DNA from: Thermoanaerobaculia bacterium
Lineage (GTDB): Bacteria > Acidobacteriota > Thermoanaerobaculia > UBA5066
Direction of reading: 5' to 3'
Length of the DNA stretch: 13,083 nucleotides
NCBI GenBank assembly: GCA_023717585.1
Contig: JAMQPJ010000152.1
Span: forward strand, 1-13,083
Of the stretch, positions 1 through 7,079 are shown piece after piece. Both the position numbers and the translations under genes were made by a program. The notes beneath the pieces were generated by a model. It was not told the origin of the DNA. It saw only the letters and a program-made list of their open reading frames with translations, and ran no database searches. How positions within the stretch are numbered: position 1 is the stretch's first letter; every line of letters begins with the position of its first letter.

Positions 1-202
1 GCGGCTCGGCCGTGGACTCGAACAGGACCACGAAGGACTCCGCGGTCGCGGCGAATCGAACCCGGGTCGAGGCGGACACGGAAACTTCCGATTCGGGTGC
101 CCCGTTGACGCCGGCGAGTTTCCAGAATGGGCGCGCCGCGACGTCCTCGGGGGAAGTGACGCGCGCGACCGGAATGACGGGGAGGGCGCGGTTCAGCGCC
201 AT
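1..202 (-). CDS. Probable CBM9-like carbohydrate-binding domain protein (N-terminal part, cut by window edge)
   Basis: Only the first 67 codons are in the window; the frame stays open to the left edge. The start is ATG at 202-200, with a GGAG sequence (211-208) five bases upstream. It overlaps the last 10 bases of the CHAD gene (ATGGCGCTGA), so it is probably translated by coupling. The visible protein has no signal peptide. It begins with a short PVIPVARV strand, then a conserved-looking FWKLAG, and then TRVRFAATAESFVVLFE. That last stretch resembles the pattern of a small-ligand binding Thr, a beta strand, and a second strand ending in 'fe' seen in bacterial CBM9-like (family 9 carbohydrate-binding) proteins. 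The assignment rests on this pattern only and could be wrong; another beta-sandwich protein would look similar. It is the last visible gene of the minus-strand operon. Confidence 0.5.
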   Translation of the reverse strand, partial: MALNRALPVIPVARVTSPEDVAARPFWKLAGVNGAPESEVSVSASTRVRFAATAESFVVLFESTAEP

Positions 203-1068
203 TCGAACTCCACGTCCTTGAGGCGCGCGAGAAGCCGCTTCGAGGACGCCTGGGCGCGCGCGAGCGCGCGCTCCTCGGCGGCGAGGATCGGGGGCAGCAG
301 ACGCAGCGCGGCGCGCCTGTCCACCGTCCGCGAACGTCCCGCGAGGCGCCGGACCAGGGCGATGAGCTCCGAGAGGTCGTGCGCGGCGCCGGCGGTGTCC
401 TGAAACTCCATGAGGAGGGGAACGAGCGCGGCGGGAGCGGGCATGGCGGGGCCGGTGAATTCGAGGCCGTAGCGGAGGTCGCGGGCGAGGATTCGCGCCG
501 CGTGAAGGCCCGCGAGACCCGGCACTCCGGCAGCCTGGAGGTTTTTCGCGGCCCGTCGCAGGCGCCGCCTGACGGTCTTCGCGAGCGTTTTCTCGTGGCC
601 TTCGTCGGCGGTCCCGGTGAGCGGGTCGTGAAGATGCGCGAGGGACGCCTCTCGCCGCGCGAAGGCGCGACGCAGCCGGGAGAGAAGGTCGCGCATGCGC
701 GCGGGGGAGGGCCCCGGCTCGCCCTCTTTCGCGAGCCGCGCGGCGAGCCGCTCGGCGACCGGCCGCCGCACCGGATCCCTCCGGAAGCGGCCGAGGAGAA
801 GACCGCGCGCGACGTCCTCGGTCCGGCGCGTCGAGAGGGCGCGGCGAAGGTCCCGCGCCGCGACTCTGAGGGCGCGGCCCGAGCCTTTTCGAGGCGCGTC
901 GCCCGTCAAGCGCGCCAGGGCGGCGATGCGGCGCAGCGCGACGCGAAGGTCGTGAAGCGTCTCGCCCGACGGCGGACCCGAGATGCGCGCGAGGAGGGCG
1001 TCGAGGCGCGCGCGCCTTTCCGAGAGCGCCGCGGCCGTCCGGGACACGAGGCGCGGGGGTGGAGCCAT
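193..1068 (-). CDS. CHAD domain-containing protein
   Basis: A 291-residue, strongly basic, all-alpha protein made almost entirely of a CHAD domain (conserved histidine alpha-helical domain). The first hallmark is LHDLRVALRR at residues 38-47 (His39). The second, in the repeated half, is LHAARILARDLRY at 188-200 (His189), followed by FQDTAGAAHD at 222-231. In known members the conserved His and Arg/Lys residues line a pore that binds polyphosphate, and CHAD proteins associate with polyphosphate granules. There is no CYTH triphosphatase domain fused to it. The frame is open further upstream, but ATG at 1068-1066 is the right start. It lies 1 bp after the ATPase stop codon, behind a purine-rich stretch, and the upstream extension has the odd composition of a shadow frame. 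Its position behind an ABC transporter could link polyphosphate or phosphate status to transport, but that is inference. Confidence 0.9.
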   Translation of the reverse strand: MAPPPRLVSRTAAALSERRARLDALLARISGPPSGETLHDLRVALRRIAALARLTGDAPRKGSGRALRVAARDLRRALSTRRTEDVARGLLLGRFRRDPVRRPVAERLAARLAKEGEPGPSPARMRDLLSRLRRAFARREASLAHLHDPLTGTADEGHEKTLAKTVRRRLRRAAKNLQAAGVPGLAGLHAARILARDLRYGLEFTGPAMPAPAALVPLLMEFQDTAGAAHDLSELIALVRRLAGRSRTVDRRAALRLLPPILAAEERALARAQASSKRLLARLKDVEFEWR

Positions 1069-1069
1069 T

Positions 1070-2434
1070 TCAGTCCCCGTCCCCTTCCTCCCGGCCCGAA
1101 TAAAGCGCGAGCGTGTCGGACGCCGTGTCGAAGTCGAAGAGTTGCCCGGCCCGGCCCCAGTTGACGAGGGTCTCGAAGAGCTCCGACGCGCCCACCGTCG
1201 GCAGGCGTTCGGCGAGCAGGTCGCGCACGGCATCTCCCGTGAGCGGCGTGTCGGGATCTTTCGCGAGCTCGCGGATGACGAGGCCGAAGACGCCGAGCTT
1301 GAGCAGCTCGGCGCGCAGGAGCGCGGGCCGCTCGGCGGTCGAGGCGCTCACCATCCGGCGGCCGGAGTCCGTGAACACGACCTCGTTCTTCGGCGTGTCC
1401 ACGAGATCGAGCATCTCGGCCCCCTTCGCGACCGCGATCGTGCGCCCGAAGTCGTAGTCCGTCAGCGCGTCGATGTCGAAGAGGTTCATCCTGCCGCCGT
1501 GATCCTCCAGGATCTCGAGAAGGCCGAGGATCTCGCCGATGCGCGCGGGCGGAAGCGGTGCGACGGGGCCGGCGATGCGGCGCCGCGGCCCCGCCGTCGT
1601 CCGGGCGGCGCGGGAGAAGCGCTCTTCCTCTCCCTCCTCGGGGAGGTGCACCCGCGTGACGACGTCGTGAATCAGCTCGACCATCTGGAGGAAGGCGGGA
1701 CTCCGATACTCGCGCGGATGGGGCACCGTGTTCGCGATCTCGCGGCGGACCGTGCCGGGATTTGCGCCCATGACCACGATGCGATCGCCGAGGAACACGG
1801 CCTCCTCGATGAGGTGCGTGATGAGGAGAACCGACGAGAGCCCGCTCGTGCGTTCCGTGAAAAGGCGGTAGACCTCGGTGCGGAGCAGCTCCGCGGTCAG
1901 GACGTCGAGGGCCGAGAACGGCTCGTCCATGCAGAGCAGCTCGGGTCTTCCCACGAGCGCTCGCGCGATCCCGACGCGCTGCTTCATGCCGCCGGAGAGC
2001 TCCTTCGGATAGTCGCGCTCGTGGCCCGAGAGGCCGACGGCGGCGAGCACCGCCTTCACGCGCTCCTCCGCCTCGCCCGCGGGCAGCGGGCGGCCGTTCA
2101 GGCCCACGCGCACGTTGTCCGAGACCGGTAGCCACGGAAAGAGCGCGAAATTCTGGAACACGACCGCGGCGCCCGGGTGGATGCCAAGGAGCGGCTCGCC
2201 GTGCTGTTCGACGGTTCCCACGCTCGGTGGGATCAGGCCGATGAGGATGCGCAGCAATGTGGACTTCCCGCAGCCCGAGGGTCCGAGGACCGCCACGACC
2301 TCGTTCTCCTTCACCTCGAAATCGACGTGCCTGAGGATGACGCGATTCCGCCCGGCCTCGTCGGCGTAGACCTTGTCGACGGCCCGGGCGGCGGCGATCG
2401 GAGGGGCGGCGGCGGGGCTCGGGCGGGTGCTCAT
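1070..2434 (-). CDS. ABC transporter ATP-binding protein with AAA_assoc_C domain (NitT/TauT/SsuB type)
   Basis: A 454-residue ATPase of an inner-membrane ABC transporter, of the class annotated as nitrate/sulfonate/bicarbonate or taurine import. Residues 13-265 form a complete nucleotide-binding domain: Walker A GPSGCGKST (51-59), Q-loop Gln94, signature LSGGMKQR (146-153), Walker B LLCMDE (166-171), D-loop SALD and switch His207. Residues 296-445 match the AAA-associated C-terminal domain (AAA_assoc_C) found on a subset of these ATPases; its regulatory role is not known. All catalytic residues are present, so the protein should be active. ATG at 2434 overlaps the permease stop codon as ATGA, with no good Shine-Dalgarno, which fits translational coupling. 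The frame continues upstream for hundreds of codons, but that part is a low-complexity shadow of the permease gene. The substrate cannot be read from the sequence. Confidence 0.95.
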   Translation of the reverse strand: MSTRPSPAAAPPIAAARAVDKVYADEAGRNRVILRHVDFEVKENEVVAVLGPSGCGKSTLLRILIGLIPPSVGTVEQHGEPLLGIHPGAAVVFQNFALFPWLPVSDNVRVGLNGRPLPAGEAEERVKAVLAAVGLSGHERDYPKELSGGMKQRVGIARALVGRPELLCMDEPFSALDVLTAELLRTEVYRLFTERTSGLSSVLLITHLIEEAVFLGDRIVVMGANPGTVRREIANTVPHPREYRSPAFLQMVELIHDVVTRVHLPEEGEEERFSRAARTTAGPRRRIAGPVAPLPPARIGEILGLLEILEDHGGRMNLFDIDALTDYDFGRTIAVAKGAEMLDLVDTPKNEVVFTDSGRRMVSASTAERPALLRAELLKLGVFGLVIRELAKDPDTPLTGDAVRDLLAERLPTVGASELFETLVNWGRAGQLFDFDTASDTLALYSGREEGDGD

Positions 2435-4155
2435 CGGTTGAGACTGTACTTCGTCTCGGCGAGGCGGTAGAGGCGGCGCCAGACGAGGCGGTTCAGGAGG
2501 ACGAGAGCGAGGGACATCGTCAGCACTCCCGCGGTGAGGAGGGGAAAATTCGCATCGCGCGTGGCCTTCGTGATGAGCGAGCCGAGGCCGAACGTCTCCA
2601 AGGTTCTTCCTCGCCAGGTCAGAGTCTCGGCGACGATCGACGCGTTCCATGCGCCCCCGGCGGCCGTCACGAGGCCCGTCACGAGGAAGGGAAACACCGC
2701 CGGGACGAAGAGCTTGCGCCAGCGCGCAGCGCCTCTCATCGCGTAAACGTCGGCGGCTTCGTCGAGATCGTGCGGGATGGCGCTCGCGCCCGCGAGGACG
2801 TTGAAGAGGATGTACCACTGCGCGCCGAGGAACATGAGGACCGCCGCGATCGCCCCGAACGGCACGCGGAACGCGAGAAGGAGACCGGTCACGACGGGAA
2901 AGAGCATGGGGGCCGGGAACGACGCCACGATCTGGACGACGGGCTGGAGCCGCCGCGACCAGACGGCGGAGCGGCCCAGGAGGATTCCGATCGGCAGCGT
3001 CCAGGCCGTGGCGAGGGCGAGAGCCGCGAGGGTCCTCAGAAAGGTCGCGCCGAGGGCTCCGGCCAGCACCACCCATTCGCCGGTGGGGACCCGCGCGAGG
3101 AGCCCCACGAGCTTCCACGCTCCAAAGACCGCGCCGACGAGGGCCACGAGGCCGATCGCGGCGAGCGCTCCGGCCCGGACGCGCGCGCCACCTGTGTCGG
3201 GGCCGGCCGCGGCCGCGGACAACGGGGTGGGAGATGGAGAGGTGGTGCGGCGGCGGCTGCGCCTCCTGCGAAGGCGAGCCCTCCTGAGGAACGCCGAGCG
3301 GCGCACGAGGTTCAGAACCCACGATTCGGGGGCCGCCTCGCCCTCGACGTCCGCGTTGCGGAAGCGCTGCGACCAGGCGACGAGCGGACGCCAGAGAAGC
3401 TGGTCGCAGGTCACGATCATGACGACCATCGCGACGATGGCCCACCCCATGGCCCGGCCGTCGCCCTTCTCGATCGCGACGGCCATGTACGAGCCGATGC
3501 CGGGAAGCCGGAAGTCCCGGTCGCCGAGCGTGAAGGCCTCGTTGACGGTCAGGAAGAACCAGCCGCCCGCCATCGACATCATGGAGTTCCAGACGAGCCC
3601 GATCACGGACGAGGAAAGCTCCACGGTCCGGAAGCGCTTCCAGAACGAGAAGCGATGGATGCGGGCGACCTCGTGGAGCTCCTCCGGTATCGATCGCAGG
3701 GAGCCGATGTAGGAGAACGTCATGTTCCACACCTGACCGGTGAAGATCATGACGATGCAGGCGAGCTCGAGGCCGACGTTCGTCCGGGGGAAGAGCGCGA
3801 CCATTCCGAGGACGAGGCCCGGGAGGAAGCCGAGCACCGGAATTCCCTGCCCGATGTCGAGGAGCGGCAGCATGATTTTCTCGGCGCGCCTGCCGTGGGC
3901 GGCGATCGTCCCGTACGTGAGCGTGAAGGCCAGGGACAGCAGATAGGCCGCGAAGCCGCGCGAGAGGGAAAGAAGGGTGTAGAGAGGCAGAGCCGAGGGC
4001 GAAAGATCGATCTCCACGGCCTGGCGGATCGGCGCCTCCCAGCGTTGGGCGAGCCCGACGACCCCGGCCACGAGCGCACCGAGCAGGACGATCAGCAGGG
4101 CGTCGACGGCGAGCCCCGATACACGGCCCTTGCGGCCCGGGGGCGATTGGATCAG
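2431..4155 (-). CDS. ABC transporter permease, two fused transmembrane domains (probable CTG start)
   Basis: Membrane partner of the downstream ATPase: two tandem MetI/SsuC-type permease domains in one chain, each with about five or six hydrophobic helices. They are joined by a linker with an Arg-rich stretch (LRRARLRRRRSRRR) and a Pro/Ala stretch near 3181-3324. The coupling-helix (EAA-like) regions that should touch the ATPase are PEELHEVARIHRF in the first half and DEAADVYAMRGAARWRKLF in the second, the latter closer to consensus. The first in-frame ATG/GTG/TTG is GTG at 4071, but it falls inside a hydrophobic helix (LLIVLLGALVAGVVGLA) and has no ribosome site. The helix and a basic leader (GRKGRV) are in frame upstream. 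CTG at 4155 overlaps the preceding stop codon as CTGA and has GGAG nine bases upstream (4168-4165). I therefore use it, giving 574 residues; a GTG start would give 546. Four bases overlap the ATPase gene. Confidence 0.92.
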   Translation of the reverse strand: MIQSPPGRKGRVSGLAVDALLIVLLGALVAGVVGLAQRWEAPIRQAVEIDLSPSALPLYTLLSLSRGFAAYLLSLAFTLTYGTIAAHGRRAEKIMLPLLDIGQGIPVLGFLPGLVLGMVALFPRTNVGLELACIVMIFTGQVWNMTFSYIGSLRSIPEELHEVARIHRFSFWKRFRTVELSSSVIGLVWNSMMSMAGGWFFLTVNEAFTLGDRDFRLPGIGSYMAVAIEKGDGRAMGWAIVAMVVMIVTCDQLLWRPLVAWSQRFRNADVEGEAAPESWVLNLVRRSAFLRRARLRRRRSRRRTTSPSPTPLSAAAAGPDTGGARVRAGALAAIGLVALVGAVFGAWKLVGLLARVPTGEWVVLAGALGATFLRTLAALALATAWTLPIGILLGRSAVWSRRLQPVVQIVASFPAPMLFPVVTGLLLAFRVPFGAIAAVLMFLGAQWYILFNVLAGASAIPHDLDEAADVYAMRGAARWRKLFVPAVFPFLVTGLVTAAGGAWNASIVAETLTWRGRTLETFGLGSLITKATRDANFPLLTAGVLTMSLALVLLNRLVWRRLYRLAETKYSLNR

Positions 4156-5921
4156 GGCTTCGGTCTCCGCGGGAGGATGAGACTCGCGCCCGCCTCGACG
4201 ATCGGCAGGTCGGGGGAGGGATAACCCACGTGCCAGCCCTGCGCGCGATCGACTCCCAGCTCGGGCAGGATGTCCATGACCTCCTCGGACTCGACGCCCT
4301 CGGCGACGGTCTTCACCCCGAGGCCGCGGCAGATCCCCGCCATTCCCCGCACGAAGACGCGGTTCGCCTTCTCCTTCGGGAGGTCCCGAACGTAGCTGAT
4401 GTCGAGCTTCAGCGAAGAGACGGGCAGCTCACGCAAATAGCGGAACGACGAGAAACCCATGCCGAAGTCGTCCAGCGCGAAATGGAAGCCCTCGCCGGTG
4501 AGCGCGAGAGTGAAATCCCGCACGCGGTCGAAGTCCCTGAGCGCTGCGGTTTCCGTGATCTCGAACGTGACGCGCTCGGGGCGGATGCCCTTCGCGCGGG
4601 CCATCCGCGAGATGTCGGCGACGAGCGTGTCGTCGTCGAAGTCGAGGCCCGACAGGTTGATGCCGATCTCGAGCTCGGGGCTGATCCTCTTGCGTGCCGT
4701 CGCGAGGGCGTCGAAGGCCGCCGTGATGATGGCGCGATCGATGGCCGTCACGATGCCGAATCGCTCGGCGGCACCGAGGAATTCGGCGGGGAGGGCGATG
4801 CGTCCATCGGGCTCGCGCATCCGGGCGAGCGTCTCGACGGCCACGATGCGGCCGCTACCGACCTCCGCCACCGGCTGGAAATAGGGGACGAAACGGGACT
4901 CGGCGAGCGCGGCGCGAATGCGATTCGACTGTTCGCGCAGCCGGCCCGTGCGGTCGCGCTCGCGATCCAGGGGGTCGTGGAGGCGCACGCGACCTCCGCC
5001 GCGACGCTTGGCCTGGTGCATCGCGAGATCGGCCGCGAGAAAGAGGTCGGCGGCGCCGCCCGCGTGCTCGGGGAAGACCGCGACGCCCGCGCTCGCGGTC
5101 AGGGTGAGCGCGTTGCCTTCCCACACCGGCGCGAGCCGGCGGATGAGAGCGGTCACCGCTTCGGCGCGCGGCGCGGCTTCCGCCGCGGTGGCGCCGGGAA
5201 GCAGCATCGCGATCTCGTCGCCGCCGACACGCCCGGCGGTCTCGCCCCCCATCAGCGTGCCGCGAAGAGTCTCCGCCATCGAACGCAGGTAATCGTCGCC
5301 TGCGAGGAGCCCGTGCGTGTCGTTCAGGGTCTTGAAATTGTCGAGCCCGAAGACGAGGAGCGCGAGGGGCCGGCCGAAGAGGTCTGCGCGCGCGATCTCG
5401 CGCTCGAGCTCGAAGTGGAACTGCTCGCGGTTCGCGAACCCGGTGAGCGCGTCGGCGGCCTCGGCCACGGTCTCGCCGGGCTCCGCGCGCGAGAGGTCGC
5501 CGACCGCTCCGGTCACCTCCCGGGCCGCCGCGAGAAACCCTCCGGCCGCGGACTCGGCGGCGACACGCGTCGCGACCCAGAAAATGCGCTCGCCGGTTTC
5601 GGGTCCGGCAGGAATGCGCACCTCGAAGTTCCGCGCGCCTCCCGGCATGGCCGTGGCCTCGATCAGGCTGTCGCGCCCGGCCGGCGAAAGCCAGAAAGGC
5701 GGCGCACTCTCGGGCGCGCCGTCGAAGGTGCCCGGCCCGGGCGTGCCTTCGGAGAGCGCGGCCTCGTTCGCGAGGAGAATCCGGCCCATGCGGTCGAAGA
5801 GAGCCGTGGGGTCCGGCGAATCGACGAGCAGCGACACCGGCCGGCGCGAGACGCCGGAGCCCTTTCGCCCTTCACGCGGGCGGATGGGCTGCGTGTCCGT
5901 CTGTGATCGGCTCTTCTGCAC
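4152..5921 (-). CDS. PAS-like/GGDEF/EAL cyclic-di-GMP turnover protein
   Basis: A 589-residue cytoplasmic signalling protein with no membrane segment. Residues 34-140 look like a PAS-type sensor. The GGDEF domain starts at DALTGFANREQF (157-168) and has its active-site loop at RVGGDEI (231-237), with Ile in place of the usual Phe. There is no RxxD inhibitory site just before it. The EAL domain (about 327-575) keeps the expected phosphodiesterase residues: ETLAR (363-367, a common EAL variant), Asn422, Glu454, DDFG (484-487), Lys505, AEGVE (540-544) and Gln561. The EAL half should be able to cleave c-di-GMP; whether the GGDEF half makes c-di-GMP or only binds GTP is open. The GTG start at 5921 has a weak GGGGG site about nine bases upstream and lies 27 bp after the GNAT stop. 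Its stop overlaps the probable permease start. Its place in a transporter operon suggests c-di-GMP affects the same process. Confidence 0.95.
   Translation of the reverse strand: MQKSRSQTDTQPIRPREGRKGSGVSRRPVSLLVDSPDPTALFDRMGRILLANEAALSEGTPGPGTFDGAPESAPPFWLSPAGRDSLIEATAMPGGARNFEVRIPAGPETGERIFWVATRVAAESAAGGFLAAAREVTGAVGDLSRAEPGETVAEAADALTGFANREQFHFELEREIARADLFGRPLALLVFGLDNFKTLNDTHGLLAGDDYLRSMAETLRGTLMGGETAGRVGGDEIAMLLPGATAAEAAPRAEAVTALIRRLAPVWEGNALTLTASAGVAVFPEHAGGAADLFLAADLAMHQAKRRGGGRVRLHDPLDRERDRTGRLREQSNRIRAALAESRFVPYFQPVAEVGSGRIVAVETLARMREPDGRIALPAEFLGAAERFGIVTAIDRAIITAAFDALATARKRISPELEIGINLSGLDFDDDTLVADISRMARAKGIRPERVTFEITETAALRDFDRVRDFTLALTGEGFHFALDDFGMGFSSFRYLRELPVSSLKLDISYVRDLPKEKANRVFVRGMAGICRGLGVKTVAEGVESEEVMDILPELGVDRAQGWHVGYPSPDLPIVEAGASLILPRRPKP
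4153..4168 (-). promoter_or_regulatory. Ribosome binding site deciding a CTG start for the ABC permease
   Basis: On the minus strand, GGAG (4168-4165) is followed by nine bases and then CTG (4155-4153), whose last two bases are the first two of the TGA stop of the GGDEF/EAL gene. The spacing is normal for a Shine-Dalgarno site. The CTGA overlap copies the ATGA overlap at the next junction of the operon (2434-2431). No ATG, GTG or TTG occurs in this frame between 4155 and 4072. Confidence 0.45.
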
Positions 5922-5947
5922 GTGTCGTTGCCCCCAGGACTGGGTCG

Positions 5948-5953
5948 ATTATC
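5948..5953 (-). promoter_or_regulatory. Possible -10 element before the GGDEF/EAL gene
   Basis: The minus strand reads GATAAT here, one base off TATAAT, overlapping the TAA stop of the GNAT gene and 26 bp before the GTG start at 5921. No convincing -35 hexamer is visible at 16-18 bp. It may be an internal promoter, or chance arising from the stop codon. Confidence 0.2.
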
Positions 5954-6452
5954 GCCCGAGACGGTTCAGGGCGTCTCCCGCCAGACGGTACACCTGCCAT
6001 CCGTCCATCGGGACCGCTCCGAGCCGCTTGTAGAATCCGATCGCCGTTTCGTTCCAGGTGAGGACGCTCCACTCCATGCGCCCGCAGCCGCGTGCGACCG
6101 CGAGCCGGGCAAGATGCGTGAGAAGGGCCTCGCCGATTCCGAGTCCCCGGAAGGCGGGCTTGACGAAAAGGTCTTCGAGGTAGAGGCCGGGCCGGGTCAG
6201 CCACGTCGAGTAGTTGTGGAAGAAGAGCGCGAAGCCCACGGTCTCGCCGGCCCGCTCCGCCAGGACGACTTCAGCAAATCGATTCGCCCCGAAGAGATGC
6301 TCTTCGAGGAGCCGGGGGTCGGCATGGCAGTCCTCGGGCTGCTTTTCGTACGCCGCGAGATCGCCGATCAGGGCGACGATCGCGGGCACGTCGGCCGGCT
6401 GCGCGTCGCGCAGGGTGAACGAAGCTCTGCTGACAGCGTCTCTTCCGGGCAT
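5949..6452 (-). CDS. GNAT family N-acetyltransferase, SSAT-like (diamine acetyltransferase type)
   Basis: A 167-residue single-domain GNAT enzyme, which would transfer an acetyl group from acetyl-CoA to an amine. The acetyl-CoA pyrophosphate-binding loop is RGLGIG (102-107), preceded by the beta-4 strand LYLEDLFVKPAF (90-101) and followed by WNETAIGFYKRLGA (133-146), the C-terminal motif with the conserved Tyr. The segment AYEKQPED near residue 34 and FALFFHNYSTW (74-84) are typical of proteins related to spermidine/spermine N1-acetyltransferase, so a small polyamine-like or amino-acid-like amine is the likely substrate; this is not certain. The frame is open far upstream, but ATG at 6452 gives the normal family length. 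No Shine-Dalgarno is visible, and a TAATAT hexamer ends 10 bp before the ATG. It stands divergent to the methyltransferase gene and 27 bp before the GGDEF/EAL gene, probably as first gene of the minus-strand operon. Confidence 0.92.
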   Translation of the reverse strand: MPGRDAVSRASFTLRDAQPADVPAIVALIGDLAAYEKQPEDCHADPRLLEEHLFGANRFAEVVLAERAGETVGFALFFHNYSTWLTRPGLYLEDLFVKPAFRGLGIGEALLTHLARLAVARGCGRMEWSVLTWNETAIGFYKRLGAVPMDGWQVYRLAGDALNRLGR

Positions 6453-6462
6453 CCTGGAGACG

Positions 6463-6468
6463 ATATTA
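6463..6468 (-). promoter_or_regulatory. Candidate -10 hexamer (TAATAT) for the GNAT gene
   Basis: TAATAT on the minus strand lies 10 bp before the GNAT ATG at 6452, in the 39 bp spacer shared with the divergent methyltransferase gene. The distance would place transcription start within a few bases of the ATG. The spacer also holds a small inverted repeat (GGGT at 6475-6478, ACCC at 6484-6487). No clear -35 element is visible. Confidence 0.3.
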
Positions 6469-6491
6469 CGCGGAGGGTGTAAAACCCCTTC

Positions 6492-7079
6492 GTGTCCCCT
6501 CTTTCCCGCCCGTCGCACTTCTTTGGCCGGCTCACGAGGCGCGTCGGGGCGATCCGCCTCGCCGCGGCGTTGCCGCACGTGCCCGCGGGCGCGCGCGTCC
6601 TCGACGTCGGCTGCGGCCTGACGGACCTCGCGACGCGAATCCCGGACTACACGGGCGCAGACCGCAATCCCGATGTCCTTGCCGAGCAGCGGCGGCGGTT
6701 CCCCGGAAGAGATTTCTTCGAATGGGACGTCGGACGAGGCGCGGCTCCGGCGGCGCTCCAGGAGAGGGCACCTTTCGAAGGAATTCTCCTTCTCGCGGTC
6801 CTCGAGCACGTGGCCGACCCTTCCGCGGTTCTCGCTCGCCTTTCCCCTCTCCTTTCCCCGGGAGGCCGGTTGATTGCGACGACCCCGCATCCGATCGGCC
6901 GCTGGCCCCTCGAAGCCGGGGCCGCCCTCGGCCTCCTGTCGTCCCACGCCCACGGTGAGCACGAGGACCTCCTCTCGCGGGAGGATCTCGAGGCGGCGGG
7001 GCGGTCCGCGGGTCTCTCCTCGATCGCATACCGGCGCTTCCTCTTCGGCATGAACCAGCTCGCGGTCTTCGCACGGTGA
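6492..7079 (+). CDS. Class I SAM-dependent methyltransferase (Methyltransf_11-like)
   Basis: A 195-residue soluble enzyme with the Rossmann-fold methyltransferase core. Motif I is VLDVGCG at residues 36-42 (SAM-binding glycine loop). The acidic residue at the end of strand 2 is in TGADRNP (Asp57), and the later motif LLLAVLEHVADP (99-110) is followed by LLSPGGRLIATTPHP (120-134). This layout matches small UbiE/Methyltransf_11-type enzymes that act on small molecules or lipids. The protein is somewhat short and has no added substrate domain, so the acceptor cannot be named. The GTG start at 6492 has a GGAGGG sequence 14 bp upstream (6472-6477), which is farther than usual. The stop TGA (7077-7079) lies 36 bp before the FHA-RDD gene, and the GNAT gene is divergent to the left. 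Family is confident; role unknown. Confidence 0.88.
   Translation: MSPLSRPSHFFGRLTRRVGAIRLAAALPHVPAGARVLDVGCGLTDLATRIPDYTGADRNPDVLAEQRRRFPGRDFFEWDVGRGAAPAALQERAPFEGILLLAVLEHVADPSAVLARLSPLLSPGGRLIATTPHPIGRWPLEAGAALGLLSSHAHGEHEDLLSREDLEAAGRSAGLSSIAYRRFLFGMNQLAVFAR

Noticed and set aside
983..2131. A 382-codon open frame on the plus strand opposite the ATPase
   Set aside because: No motif and shadow composition; the opposite strand has Walker A, signature and Walker B motifs.
2435..3730. An N-terminal extension of the ABC ATPase by more than 400 residues
   Set aside because: The extension is Arg/Pro-rich shadow sequence of the permease gene; the ATPase family starts near the ATG that overlaps the permease stop.
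2770..4224. A 484-codon open frame on the plus strand opposite the permease
   Set aside because: It is dominated by Arg, Asp, Glu, Gly and His with no hydrophobic core, typical of the complement of a membrane-protein gene. The minus strand encodes clear permease helices.
4230..5906. A 558-codon open frame on the plus strand opposite the GGDEF/EAL gene
   Set aside because: It is the antisense shadow of a GC-rich gene: charged, low-complexity composition, no recognisable domain, and the minus-strand frame has a full set of GGDEF and EAL residues.
6430..6469. Sigma-70 type promoter for the methyltransferase from CTGACA (6430-6435) and TATTAC (6464-6469)
   Set aside because: The hexamers are individually acceptable, but the 28 bp spacer is far too long for a functional pair.
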